Assembly (NCBI GenBank): GCA_001953115.1
Contig: LSSL01004769.1
Coordinates: forward strand, 1-49,554
Length of the DNA stretch: 49,554 nt
Source of the DNA: Smittium mucronatum
Taxonomy: Eukaryota > Kickxellomycota > Harpellomycetes > Harpellales > Legeriomycetaceae
Reading direction: 5' to 3'
The translations under genes were made by a program, and so were the position numbers. Position 1 is the stretch's first letter. The number at the start of each line of letters is the position of its first letter. Positions 38,023-47,515 of the stretch are shown piece by piece. The notes beneath the pieces are model-generated. The model did no database searches, was not told the origin of the DNA, and worked only from the letters and a program-made list of their open reading frames with translations.

Positions 38023-38232
38023 ATGACAGCACATGGGTTTTTTAGTTATTTCAGATTAAATGATCCCCGGTTTTTTACGATGCGGGGTTTTAATAAAGGC
38101 ATTCCAAATGGCAAATTCAAGTTGTTTTTTACGCAGAATTTAGCAAATTTAAGTGAGAACATTTCTTATATTGAGAAGATTCAATGTGGGTTTATGATAA
38201 TGCCATATAATAAACTGGCCAATGATACATAA
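38023..38232 (+). other. 69-codon open frame, possible gene remnant
   Basis: An ATG-initiated frame has more balanced composition than the desert ORFs (for example FSYFRLNDPRFFTMRGFNKG). No family was recognised, and stops surround it on both sides. It could be an exon or a relic. Confidence 0.2.
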
Positions 38233-38773
38233 TGAATTTTCCTCACTGGGGTTTTAAACGGGCTGTAATTTTATGTTATTTGCTACACTTATTTTATTTG
38301 GTTATGGGTTTACTTGTGCACAATTTTATTGGTTTTAATACCTTTGCATATCAGATAAACTACTAAGAAACTATCCAACAATAAAATCTCGTAAGAAATG
38401 TTAATTAGAAACTCAAGCTATCAGTGGATATCCAATTACATCAAATATTATTATTAATTTTTCTCAAAAAGGTCAATTAAGCTATCTGAACTTCACGATG
38501 ATGCAAATAATGGCAAGGAAACATCAACAGCGAAGGCAAATTAGGAATTGAGAAATGCAGTGGATACCAATACTTACTGGTAAATAATCCTAAACAAACT
38601 GGCAGAAAATATTAAATTTTAGCGTTGTAATTTTTTTTAATTCTAGGAGAATAAAGAGGAATAAGAAGAATTGAAAACTATAAAATAAGGTGCACAACCT
38701 TTCCAGAAGAGTGGGGCGTCGAGTTTTAGGTGGAAATCTTTTCTTAACATTTCAAAAAAAATCGCTTTTTAGT

Positions 38774-38905
38774 TTTTGTGGACAAACCTAATGATTAGTT
38801 TACCAAATTTTGTGGACAAATCTAATGAATAGTTTACCAAATTTTATGGACAAATTTTATGAATAATTTATCAAATTTTGTAGACAAATCTAATAATTAT
38901 CAATT
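38774..38905. repeat. 34-bp tandem repeat, nearly four units
   Basis: Units starting TTTTGTGGACAAATCTAATG and ending TTTACCAAA lie at 38774-38807, 38808-38841 and 38842-38875, with a partial fourth to about 38905. They diverge gradually along the array. Confidence 0.85.
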
Positions 38906-39108
38906 TTTGGTTCTCAAATAGTACCATTACAAGATTTTACATAGATTATAACTTTGAGTATAGGATTTGTGATATATGGATTATGGGAAATGGTAATAAA
39001 TTCGGAGGCTTTGGTGGCCATTTTTTGCTGGTTTATTTGATTTCTAAGAGCAGATAAATGCAGTACATCAAAATATAAGGTATTTTTGATGATTTCCACA
39101 ATTTTAAA

Positions 39109-39918
39109 ATGGGAGAAAATAGATACAGAGCTATGAAAAGAAGTGTTTTTAACTTTTTTGATTTAATATTTTTTACAAAAACCCCTATCTTAAAAGTTCT
39201 CGGCACATTTTTTTTTCATATAATCTCTTTATCATCAATAATATTGGTTTATGTTTCTATGGTTAATCATGGAAATTTGACTGATATTTATATTACTAAT
39301 AAGGATGGGAGTTATATGGATTTAAATTTATTGTCTGAATCAGAAATAATAGAAATCAAAAATTAGGTTTATCGAGTTGATCTGATTGAGGAAAAGGATA
39401 AATTAATGGCTTTCTGATTTTGAAATTATAGACTTTTATTGGAAGTCATTATCGTCTAACATCAGATAGTTTGCTTTAACGTCAATAATTTTTCTTTAAA
39501 GCAGCTTTAGTTTAGATATCAGATCTAAACAGTGAATTTTACTATTAGTGAGTAAAGTAATTGAATCAGAGAAATATCTTGGAAATTTGTGACTGGATAT
39601 ATTACTACGCAAATAAAAGAGATTTAGTTCCTTGGCTTAATGGTATAAATATAAAGGACTCAGGAATTTATTAGACAATTCTAGGCGCACAGAAAAGAAA
39701 AGTGGATGACAAACTACCACTGAGCACCAATGTATATTTTTGGTATTATAGAGTATTATTCAGTATCTAGCCCAAGGAAGGAAAGTGTTGCGCATAAAAT
39801 AATTGTTGCAAAATGTGGCCAGTATATTTTAACGCAGAATGATAATATAGATATCTTTAATGCCACTGAACTTATTGTGAACCAATATACCTTTAATTCT
39901 CTGCTGGGTAAGAAATAG
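39109..39918 (+). pseudogene. Decayed coding region of unknown family
   Basis: Three plausible pieces lie close together. An 85-codon frame at 39109-39366 has a long hydrophobic segment (about residues 25-50, possible membrane helix). A second frame (about 39564-39770) reads DWIYYYANKRDLVPWLNGIN... with a TAG at 39672-39674. A 62-codon frame (39730-39918), in phase with the first, reads ...SSPRKESVAHKIIVAKCG.... The composition looks coding-like, but stops and frame changes break it. I do not recognise the family. Confidence 0.3.
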
Positions 39919-40096
39919 TAGAGATTTAATCAAAAGATTCCTTTCTGGGATAAAATATTGAAATTAATTTAGTGTATTCGAATCAAAGAATGGTCACTAG
40001 ATTTTTGATCGATTTGAGTGATGCTAATCTGACCAAATTAAGGGGGGGCATTACAAATCGACTTGGCATAGATTTGACTTTCTGAACTAAGAGGGC

Positions 40097-40145
40097 CCAA
40101 AACTCGTTGAAGAACCAAAACCCGTTGAGGGTTCAAAACTTCATT
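40097..40145. repeat. 18-bp tandem repeat, about 2.7 units
   Basis: CCAAAACTCGTTGAAGAA is followed by CCAAAACCCGTTGAGGGT and then a partial TCAAAACTTCATT. Confidence 0.75.
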
Positions 40146-40598
40146 ATACTTGCTCATTCCACTAATTCATATTTATTAATTATAAACTCCGATTATTTAA
40201 ATAGCTTACAAGTGAATGGCGCTTGATTAAAAACACAAAAATTCTTTTTTTTGTGGCAATCTATTTTAAATTATTTCTTTTTTCAAACCATTTCTAGGTG
40301 ACGTGACATTAGACAGGAAATTTCATCTAAATTCTGTCCAATAGAATTTCATATTGGAAAACTAATAAAAATATACATTTTTTGTGGAAATGCTTTGTTT
40401 TTACAGGATGCTATTTTTTTAATTCGGAGGTTTAATTTGCTTAAAAATTAGGCGAAATGCCCAGTAGGCCTTCAATCCTGACACCATATTTCTTATGTGG
40501 CATACATTGAGTTTTTCCTATGAGAATTAACTGAAAATGTGCGGAGTTATTTCCCAAAACAATTGTATAAATCAAACTAATTATAGTAGAGGTGAAGG

Positions 40599-40773
40599 GA
40601 CTATTGACCTATTTACATTTCACCTACTTTTTGGCCACTTAAATAAAATACTAAGACACAGACATAATTTTGTGTGTTTATGAAAAATAGCAATTTCTAT
40701 TTGACAAAAAAATCTTAATTATAAAAAATAGTTGGTTGATCTAGTAGGTGAAATGTGCAGTTTGTCAATAGTC
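40599..40773. mobile_element. Small inverted-repeat element (MITE-like), 175 bp
   Basis: The left arm 40599-40628 starts GACTATTGAC and ends CATTTCACCTACT. The right arm 40743-40773 is its inverted copy with a one-base indel and a few changes. The arms enclose about 114 bp of AT-rich sequence. No clear target duplication is seen, so a plain stem-loop is the alternative. Confidence 0.5.
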
Positions 40774-41003
40774 TTGACACCAATAATTGATTCCTTTCAA
40801 AACAAGATGTTTTTACTATGAAGACCATTGGCTAAAAGTAAATTAAATGGTATCATGCCAATAAACATGGGACGGATTACTAACTTGTAAAATTTCTAAA
40901 TTTCGCCAATAGAAGGTTTTTATGGAATTCCAATTCCAGATATCCAATAGTTTTATGCATATAAATGTTGATTTTCCAAATCAGGAAAGTAACAAAATAT
41001 TAA

Positions 41004-41023
41004 TAGTGTAGTGTAGTGTAGTG
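41004..41023. repeat. TAGTG pentanucleotide repeat, four units
   Basis: Four perfect TAGTG units are present. It is a short microsatellite. Confidence 0.85.
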
Positions 41024-41048
41024 TCCGCTCTTGTTGAGAATGCCACAC

Positions 41049-41076
41049 GTTTTTTTTCATATCATGGAATTTATTG
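41049..41076 (-). mobile_element. Probable diverged retroposon tail
   Basis: The minus strand reads CAATAAATTCCATGATATG plus eight A, a variant of the family 3' end. Flanking duplication is not convincing, so assignment rests on the tail sequence only. Confidence 0.45.
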
Positions 41077-41434
41077 GCAGAAAGCATGAGTATCTCCCAC
41101 AATAACCCTTTCAGGGGCGATGGTACAGAAAATGGCCTTCGTTTCCGCTCAATGTTATGCTTAGTTTAATATTGTTCGAGTACCATTGGGAAGATCATGC
41201 ATTTGAGCAAATTGGAATTGTAAATGTACACAAATAGGGGCAAGGCACAAATTTTGGCCCGGAAAGGGTTAACGAAGAAATATTTATAGGAGGCTGCAAG
41301 GACATGCTGGATTAGAGGATATATTTTTTAGCTGCTGGCCAATGATAACATATTTTACCAGTTAGTGAGTTTTTTTCGCGTTATAATTTTTGAAAGGCTC
41401 TTGCAGACAAATTTGTCGTTTTACGCTGAGACAG

Positions 41435-41482
41435 ATAATGACGCTATCTTTTAATAAAATTCCGTGAAACCATAAAAAAATA
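41435..41482 (+). mobile_element. 5'-truncated retroposon insertion with perfect 13-bp duplication
   Basis: This 48-bp insert contains GACGCTATCTTTTAATAAA, then ATTCCGTGAAACC and an A-rich tail, aligning with the 3' end of copy A. It is flanked by two identical TACGCTGAGACAG copies (41422-41434 and 41483-41495). Confidence 0.9.
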
Positions 41483-41624
41483 TACGCTGAGACAGCGGAC
41501 CAAAGCGGGGACACAATCCCACATATCTTTAGTCACACAAAAGTTATTCCAATTAAAGTTTGTGATAAAAAAAAGAACGCTAATCCAACATTATATCTTA
41601 TATGGGAAGGTTTGATGAGACAAT

Positions 41625-41870
41625 TTGGATGAGTGTAGACATTTATTGGATAATACTATAGACATGCTATTAGCTGGAGTTATCGTTAGCTACATCCAGC
41701 CGTGTGCCTCATTACATAATGGTCATTTATCTTGTAAAACAATGAAGCAAAGCCGTTCTACAACCAATGGTAACCACCCTTTAATTCACAGTAATAATAG
41801 TTTCCAATCAACACAAAATATTGCCAAACCCATCCATCAACCAAGCTGGGAATTAAGCGTGTATATTTAG
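41625..41870 (+). other. 81-codon open frame of unknown status
   Basis: This ATG-initiated frame has balanced composition (for example DECRHLLDNTIDMLLAGVIV). No family was recognised. It lies about 480 bp upstream of LEA_2 paralogue 2 on the same strand. It could be a small gene, an exon or chance. Confidence 0.15.
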
Positions 41871-42017
41871 ATTAGATAATAATACCCAAAACATTTCATT
41901 TCCCAAAGAACGATCCAATCACCAATCTGGTATACATTAAATGAACATCCGCCCTATAGGCAACAGTCTGAACTCCCCCTTTCTGAAATTGGACGGCTAA
42001 ATCTTAAAGCGGTGTAT

Positions 42018-42030
42018 ATTGGCCAATTGG
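42018..42030. promoter_or_regulatory. Overlapping CCAAT boxes upstream of LEA_2 paralogue 2
   Basis: ATTGGCCAATTGG contains one CCAAT on the plus strand and two on the minus strand, about 320 bp before the ATG. The stretch from 42240 to the ATG is pyrimidine-rich, as in many fungal 5' leaders. Confidence 0.3.
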
Positions 42031-42351
42031 ATCAGCCTCCATACAATGAAACAGTAATTGCAGTGGGATGTGTCCTTGGCTGTTAATTATTGCATTTCGG
42101 GAAAATATTTGTATTGTAGAAATTTCTATTTATACTCAATCGCATTCTCATCAAATTATTCCCTTGAGTAGATTATCCATCGTTAATTCAGAAGGCTTGC
42201 TAATTTAAAGGCTTCCAACCTCGTTCGGCGTTATATTTTTATTCTTTTTGAAAATCTTTGGCACTTATCTACTTCTCAACCCGCCTCTTCCCTCTTATAA
42301 ACTCTATCTACTTTTTCTTTTTCTTCAAACACTTTCATCTTCAAATAAAAT

Positions 42352-43269
42352 ATGTACTCCTTCCCCGACCACCGGGATACTCGGAATCCCTACTCCACTA
42401 ACGATAACCACTCTGATAGCTATTACCAGACTCCTAATCTTGACCGAAATGGGTTTGAACCTCCTCAAGCTGTTATGAATACTGAAAGTTTTCGAAATTC
42501 CAGTGGAAATATGTCCAGAATGAAGTTGTCTAATAGGGATTCTGATAATTTAGGAGATAGACAGTATCTTAATGGCGCTGGTCAATATACTTCCTTATCT
42601 CAAAATCAAAAAGTCAAGAAGCGCAAATATTGTTGCTGTTTTTCCAAAAGAGGTCTTAAAATATTCCTGGTATGTCTCTTCTTTTTCCTTGTAGGGCTTG
42701 GCATAGCTGGCTTCTTTTTGTGGCCTAGAATTCCCGACGGAAGATTCAAGGACATTGCTCTGTCAAACAATAGCCCTATTTCTGGAAGCTCTGTTCAAGA
42801 ACTATTGCAGGCTACTCGCATCCAGTCAACTGGTGTCGTTGCTATTCCTCTGTTGATTCTCATTGATGTAGATAACCCCAATTATATCCCTTGGACTCTC
42901 AATAATGTCACTGTTGAAGGAAATATTGACGTTGGTAATGGTGTTAGGTTTCCTGTTGGAAGTGGTTACCTTCTTAAACCTTTCAAAATGCCTAAAAAAA
43001 GTTCGAATAATACTATGACTATCAATTTCCAATTTACCCTAAACACTACTGCTCCCAACTTTTCTGCTGCTGTAAATGTAGTTAAAAATTCTTGTTCTTC
43101 CGGCGGCTCTCCCATGCGTTTCCAATACGATGCCAAAATTCACATGGACGCCATTTCTTGGCTAAATATTTACCCCCCCTTTTCTGACACTGTGAACTTT
43201 AATTGTCCTGTGTCTAAATTTACTAGTGCTGGTGTTGATATCAATTCCATTTTAAGTCAGTTTACCTAG
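42352..43269 (+). CDS. LEA_2-type single-pass membrane protein (paralogue 2)
   Basis: This intronless gene encodes 305 aa from the ATG at 42352. Its polar, Asn/Ser/Tyr-rich N-terminus is longer than in paralogue 1. A KKRKYCCCFSKR cluster sits at about residues 89-100, one membrane helix at about 101-124, then FFLWPRIP and a LEA_2 ectodomain with DNPNYIPWTLNNVTVEG (174-190), GSGY and FKMPKKSSNN. The shared blocks with 9068-9838 leave no doubt about paralogy. The predicted topology is type II, with the LEA_2 domain outside the cytosol or in a lumen. NxT/NxS sequons in that domain (such as NVT and NTT) could be glycosylated. The biochemical role is not known from sequence. AATAAA occurs at 43456. 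Confidence 0.88.
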   Translation: MYSFPDHRDTRNPYSTNDNHSDSYYQTPNLDRNGFEPPQAVMNTESFRNSSGNMSRMKLSNRDSDNLGDRQYLNGAGQYTSLSQNQKVKKRKYCCCFSKRGLKIFLVCLFFFLVGLGIAGFFLWPRIPDGRFKDIALSNNSPISGSSVQELLQATRIQSTGVVAIPLLILIDVDNPNYIPWTLNNVTVEGNIDVGNGVRFPVGSGYLLKPFKMPKKSSNNTMTINFQFTLNTTAPNFSAAVNVVKNSCSSGGSPMRFQYDAKIHMDAISWLNIYPPFSDTVNFNCPVSKFTSAGVDINSILSQFT

Positions 43270-43921
43270 CCGTCTTCTCTTCATTCTCAGCTTTGCATTT
43301 CCATAAGTTTCACTTCCCTGTTCATAGTTTTGTATTCTTTTTGTATTTAGCCTTTGATTTAGATTTTATTATTTATTACTGTGAAGATTCCTATCAAACT
43401 TTGATAATGTGTAGATATCTGAATTTCGTTTTTTATTATGTATTTACTTTATCCCAATAAATCTTTGGCAAATTTTCTTGAGGTTTTACTAGTAGTCGAT
43501 ACTATTTTTCTAGGTTCTTCACTTCTTCCATCCCGTCAACCGTCTAGAAATTGCGGTTGTTATTTCTAAATTTGAGGTGTCTTTAGGCTATGTAACTAAA
43601 AGGTAATTCCTTGTGCTAAATTATTCATGGAATGTAAAGATTCATATACTTTCAATGTGCATAATTATTACTCCCCCTTTTACCAACTTGGTGGTCGGGA
43701 ATCTAGTCTATTGGTTGAAACTAATGATAGTACTGGATTTCAGGGCGAAAAAATATTCAAATGAAGAAAAATCGAATAAATTCTGCGTAAAAAAAAACAA
43801 AAAAATGAAGAAAAATCGGCGAATTTTCCATAAAAGATATATTTAATATTTACCAGCCGCTTTCATCTTTGAATTTAGCAAATAAAAAACTCGCAAAAAA
43901 AGAAAAAAGAAAATTGCTATT
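43270..43921. other. 3' flank of LEA_2 paralogue 2
   Basis: It holds a T-rich 3' untranslated region with the AATAAA above, then AT-rich spacer. A 77-codon frame at 43613-43846 ends in a lysine-rich low-complexity tail and is not credited as a gene. Confidence 0.5.
43456..43461 (+). terminator. Polyadenylation signal AATAAA after LEA_2 paralogue 2
   Basis: This canonical hexamer lies about 190 bp downstream of the stop codon. Assignment is by position only. Confidence 0.4.
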
Positions 43922-43935
43922 GGATGACTTTGCCT

Positions 43936-43995
43936 CCCCTAATAGTGAAATACATTGCCGTGGTTCCCCTAATAGTGAAATACCTTGCCGTGGTT
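43936..43995 (+). repeat. Tandem duplication of the retroposon 5' leader (2 x 30 bp)
   Basis: Units 43936-43965 and 43966-43995 differ at one base (ATACATTGCC against ATACCTTGCC). The array begins at the first element base after the target duplication. Copy B has only one unit. Confidence 0.95.
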
Positions 43996-44592
43996 TAGGG
44001 GCTTAACAGTGTACTTTTCGAAGTACAATAGACTAAAATTTCACACAACGTTGTACTATTCTTGGTTGGGAATAGTGGAGACAGCGCACAGCGATTCGGA
44101 GGACAGCGATTCCAGAGGAGGACCATCTCGAAACAGGAGAAACCGATCGTTTAGCACAACCGAGACATAATCTAGTGCACAAGTACAGTGTTCTATGGTC
44201 AGACGGATCTCAGCGTCTAACATCTATTTGCAGGAAAGCCATGTCGATCAATCCCACGTTTGGGTAGGTACTTAATTATATTAATCCCGTTAGAAGTAGG
44301 CTCTGACTAGGAGCTCAGTAGCTTTAATGAACTATTTTTCATTGACAAAGAGCTTAATTCATAACCCTTAAGGTCTCAGTCATCCAGCCTACTTGAAGCG
44401 ATACCAGGATATTATTTGGTGGTTGGTAGATTGAATCCTTTTCCCGTAGGTACGCAGCCGCTAGTCCGGCAGAGGAGCTTATTGTAGTTAGGATAATAGT
44501 CTTTTCTATACGCCTTTTTCTTTTTTCCATATTTTTTCATTACAGTTTTTAATCACCTATCTTACAATAAAATTCCGTGATACAAAAAAACA
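43936..44592 (+). mobile_element. Retroposon copy A, full length with target-site duplication
   Basis: This is a 657-bp element. Flanking repeats GGATGACTTTGCCT (43922-43935) and GGATAACTTTGCCT (44593-44606) match at 13 of 14 bases. The 3' end is AATAAAATTCCGTGATAC followed by seven A and CA, with the poly(A) signal 12 bases before the tail. The 5' leader is duplicated in tandem, starting exactly at the insertion boundary. The body matches copy B (1-572, inverted) and copy C (10939-11552). A 61-codon frame (43985-44170) starts at TTG and shows no coding constraint. There are no LTR ends, reverse transcriptase or tRNA-type promoter with normal spacing. This fits a non-autonomous non-LTR retroposon moved in trans by a LINE not present in this window. 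Confidence 0.85.
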
Positions 44593-45193
44593 GGATAACT
44601 TTGCCTAGAACGTATTGTATTTTTTTTGTTTTTGAGATTAAGCGCCAAGATAAATCAAAACAGCCACCACAAATCAGAATGCAGCTTTATGAATTGGAGG
44701 ATTATTTGTTTAACAATACATTTTGCTTCGTTCAAGAAAAAAAAAGACATCTTGATCTTGTTTGTTTGCATTTCTATTTTTAGGCATATTAATCATCGGA
44801 TGAAGGTTTTTTAATTTATATTACATTTAAACTCCTTAATATCTGCAGTGTAAGAAATAATCCCAAAATGAATTTTAGCCCTCATAATTCTACAAAAGAG
44901 TGTAGAAATTTAGATTGCCAAGCAAGAGGTCTATAACTATCGAAAAAAAAAATCCGGTTCATCTCCTTTCAGGGGCCATCATACAATAAATGGCAAGTAC
45001 AGCTGAGGCTGCAAACGTCCATAGAGCCAAAATTTGGTTCAGATTCTTTTATTAAAACTTCAAACAAACGAATAGTTATTTAGCATTATAAATGGTTGTG
45101 TAATGTATTTTGAACATAAGTTGCATCAGCAACCAATTAAAGGGGTAAGTGAAAAAATTCACCTGCAAAAAAAGTAGTAATTTTTTGCTGTAG

Positions 45194-45549
45194 TATTGGG
45201 TCATAAATCTACAATTTTTATCCAATGTTTGTTGCTATATTACAGATCTATAGTTTTGGTCAGTAAAAAAGATTCTATCCGTCCAGAAAAGGCCACTTTT
45301 TTCAAACTAATTATTGGGCTAAGAGGAGTACTTTTTTTGACCAATATTAACGGTTTAAAATCAAATCCTATCGCTGAAGTCAAGAAAAAAAACACTTTCT
45401 GTCCAAAAAAATCCATTTTTTACGCAGTAATATTGATCGCCTAGGCGGTTATTTTCGACCAATATTTTCTCATAGAAACCTATATTTATAACTTTAGTCA
45501 AGAAAAATTGCTCTTCCTGTCCAAAAAGTGGCCATTCTATCTTACTAGA
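45194..45549. repeat. Diverged tandem repeat of about 118 bp, three units
   Basis: Units begin TATTGGGTC (45194), TATTGGGCT (45312) and TATTGATCG (45431). Each carries a (G)ACCAAT- or ATCCAAT-like block followed by a GTCAGTAA or GTCAAGAA block and CTGTCCAAAAA or CGTCCAGAAAA. Spacing is 118 and 119 bp. A perfect palindrome CGCCTAGGCG lies in the third unit. Confidence 0.7.
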
Positions 45550-46704
45550 GTGAGGTTTTGAAAAAGTAAAAATCTCATACCATAATTTTTTACTTTATAA
45601 ATAGCCATGGTTTTATTACATAATATACCAATTATATATGGATAAAAGTTCTATTATCTTTGCCAAAATCAATTTTTTTAACCAGAGATTTGGCTCCTGA
45701 AAGAGTTAAATAAAATCACTATTTTCTTTTTTAAAGGGGGTTTCAACTGTTTATTATTATTAATATTAAATGAAAATAAAATTTTATAATGTCGTTCAAA
45801 TTTCAACTCTTATATAAATTCTTTTTTCGATGACTTATATATCTCTTTTACAAAAAAAGCGATTCAGTAAAAAAATTACACGGTGTGGAGATATTTATTT
45901 TGATTAGAGAACCAATCACTTATATATTCATCTAATCAAAACTTCATTTTTAGATTAATATGTATGAACCAAAATCTCTAGTTATTTTAATGATGTAACC
46001 AATTTAAATATTTTTTCAAAACTAAACAATTATTTTAAAAAATAGAAAAAGAAATCTTAAATTCCGCTGTTATTAGCCTCACTATACTGTATAGATAAGC
46101 GGTATATATTCTTTTTTATAAAAAAAATTAAAATATCCCAAAATGATCGAAAAACGATCGAAAGATGCGAAAGAGTTACCAGAAATTAAAACTTTTTTTG
46201 TGATTTTTCTTTCTTTAAATTTTTTTTTTGGAAATACTTTTTTTTCAAAAATATCCTTTTCTGTAATCTCACAAAAAAAAATATAGTGCAAGCAAGATGT
46301 ATAGTATATAAATAATCTTTAAAAAAAAAAGATCGATAAGAGCCTGAACATACCATCTCAAAATATAAAAAATCGAAAAATTCCGATAAATCATGGAATA
46401 TGATAAAGCATTAGAACTATCTCCTATATCCTTTTTATGGTCTTTTCTCTAAAAAAATCCAATATGAGGGAGAACTCAATTTGTAAATATTCTCCAAGGG
46501 AAATAAAAAAATTAAAAAAATATCCCAAAATTAGACTCTCTGAAAGAAATGAAAAAAAAAACCTAGATTTAGAAAGAAATTCTTAATTTGAAGCATCACA
46601 AATTTAAATCTTTGGGCGATTTTAATACTTCAATAATTTCACAACAGGTTTAAAGATACATAAATGCAACTTAGTTAAATATTTAACGTTAAAAATTATA
46701 CTGT

Positions 46705-46748
46705 GGAAGTGGGGGGTTTTTTTTTTAAAAAAAAAAAACCTCACTTTC
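46705..46748. other. Long imperfect hairpin with G-run and T/A stem
   Basis: GGAAGTGGGGGG plus ten T is followed by twelve A and CCTCACTTTC. The arms pair over roughly 20 bp with small mismatches. The role is unknown. Confidence 0.5.
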
Positions 46749-47494
46749 AAATCTTTAGTTTATAACCATATAAATATCATGGAAGTGTCATATTCATGAA
46801 GATACTGACACTAATCATAAAATATACTTTACCGAGACTCTATCAGAACAACAGATTGCCTACAGAGCATAGCAGATAAATATTTATACTAATATATGAA
46901 TAGGATTCATATTTGGCCCAATACTGACCATGTTTTTTTTTCACGCCGTTTATATTTTAATTATCTAGTACCTGAAATTCCTGTGAGAAATAGATTGAAT
47001 TGAATTTTTTTATTTATTTCCATGGAAAAATATAGGGTGTATTTTCATTTTAGAAAGACTTCTGTGTTTTATTGATGCTTTTACCTTTATTAATTCTGAT
47101 TTTATTTATTAATTTTCTCAATGAGGGCATCTAAAATAATATTTAAAACTGGGGTAATAAATAAAAACACCTTTTTTAAAAATTTTAAAAGATTTTATTC
47201 ATGATTTATTACAAAAATTTGAGACAAAAAAATGTTAAAAATATCCTTATAAATTTTTTTTCAATAATTTACAAAAAATAAAAATTTCACAAAAAATGTA
47301 AAATTAATCGAGCCATAAGCTAAGATTGATCGATATTATTAGAAGATGGAATCCTATTAGGTGTTATATTATTATTGTAAAATAGTAAATGGAAATCACA
47401 GACTAATAAAATCTAGAGAAGAAATGAACTAGAAAAAGCTTTATGGATTTGTTGTGAGGTACATGTTAATAACATCCTTATCATCTTCAGCAAA

Positions 47495-47515
47495 GGTGGC
47501 GGTTGGGTGGGTGGG
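47495..47515 (+). other. G-rich tract, possible G-quadruplex
   Basis: GGTGGCGGTTGGGTGGGTGGG gives four or more G-tracts separated by one to two bases. It stands out in very AT-rich DNA. Folding is a prediction only. Confidence 0.4.

Noticed and set aside
43613..43846. 77-aa ORF after LEA_2 paralogue 2
   Set aside because: It has a lysine-rich low-complexity tail and no recognisable motif, in AT-rich spacer DNA.
43991..44254. tRNA-type Pol III promoter in the retroposon (TGGTTTAGGGG A box, GATCAATCC B box)
   Set aside because: The boxes are about 245 bp apart, far more than in tRNA-derived SINEs, and no cloverleaf can be drawn.
1..44592. Copies B and A as LTRs or as the ends of a 43-kb inverted duplication
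   Set aside because: They are inverted, lack TG...CA ends, copy A has its own 14-bp duplication and A-tail, and the DNA between them is not palindromic. They are independent insertions.
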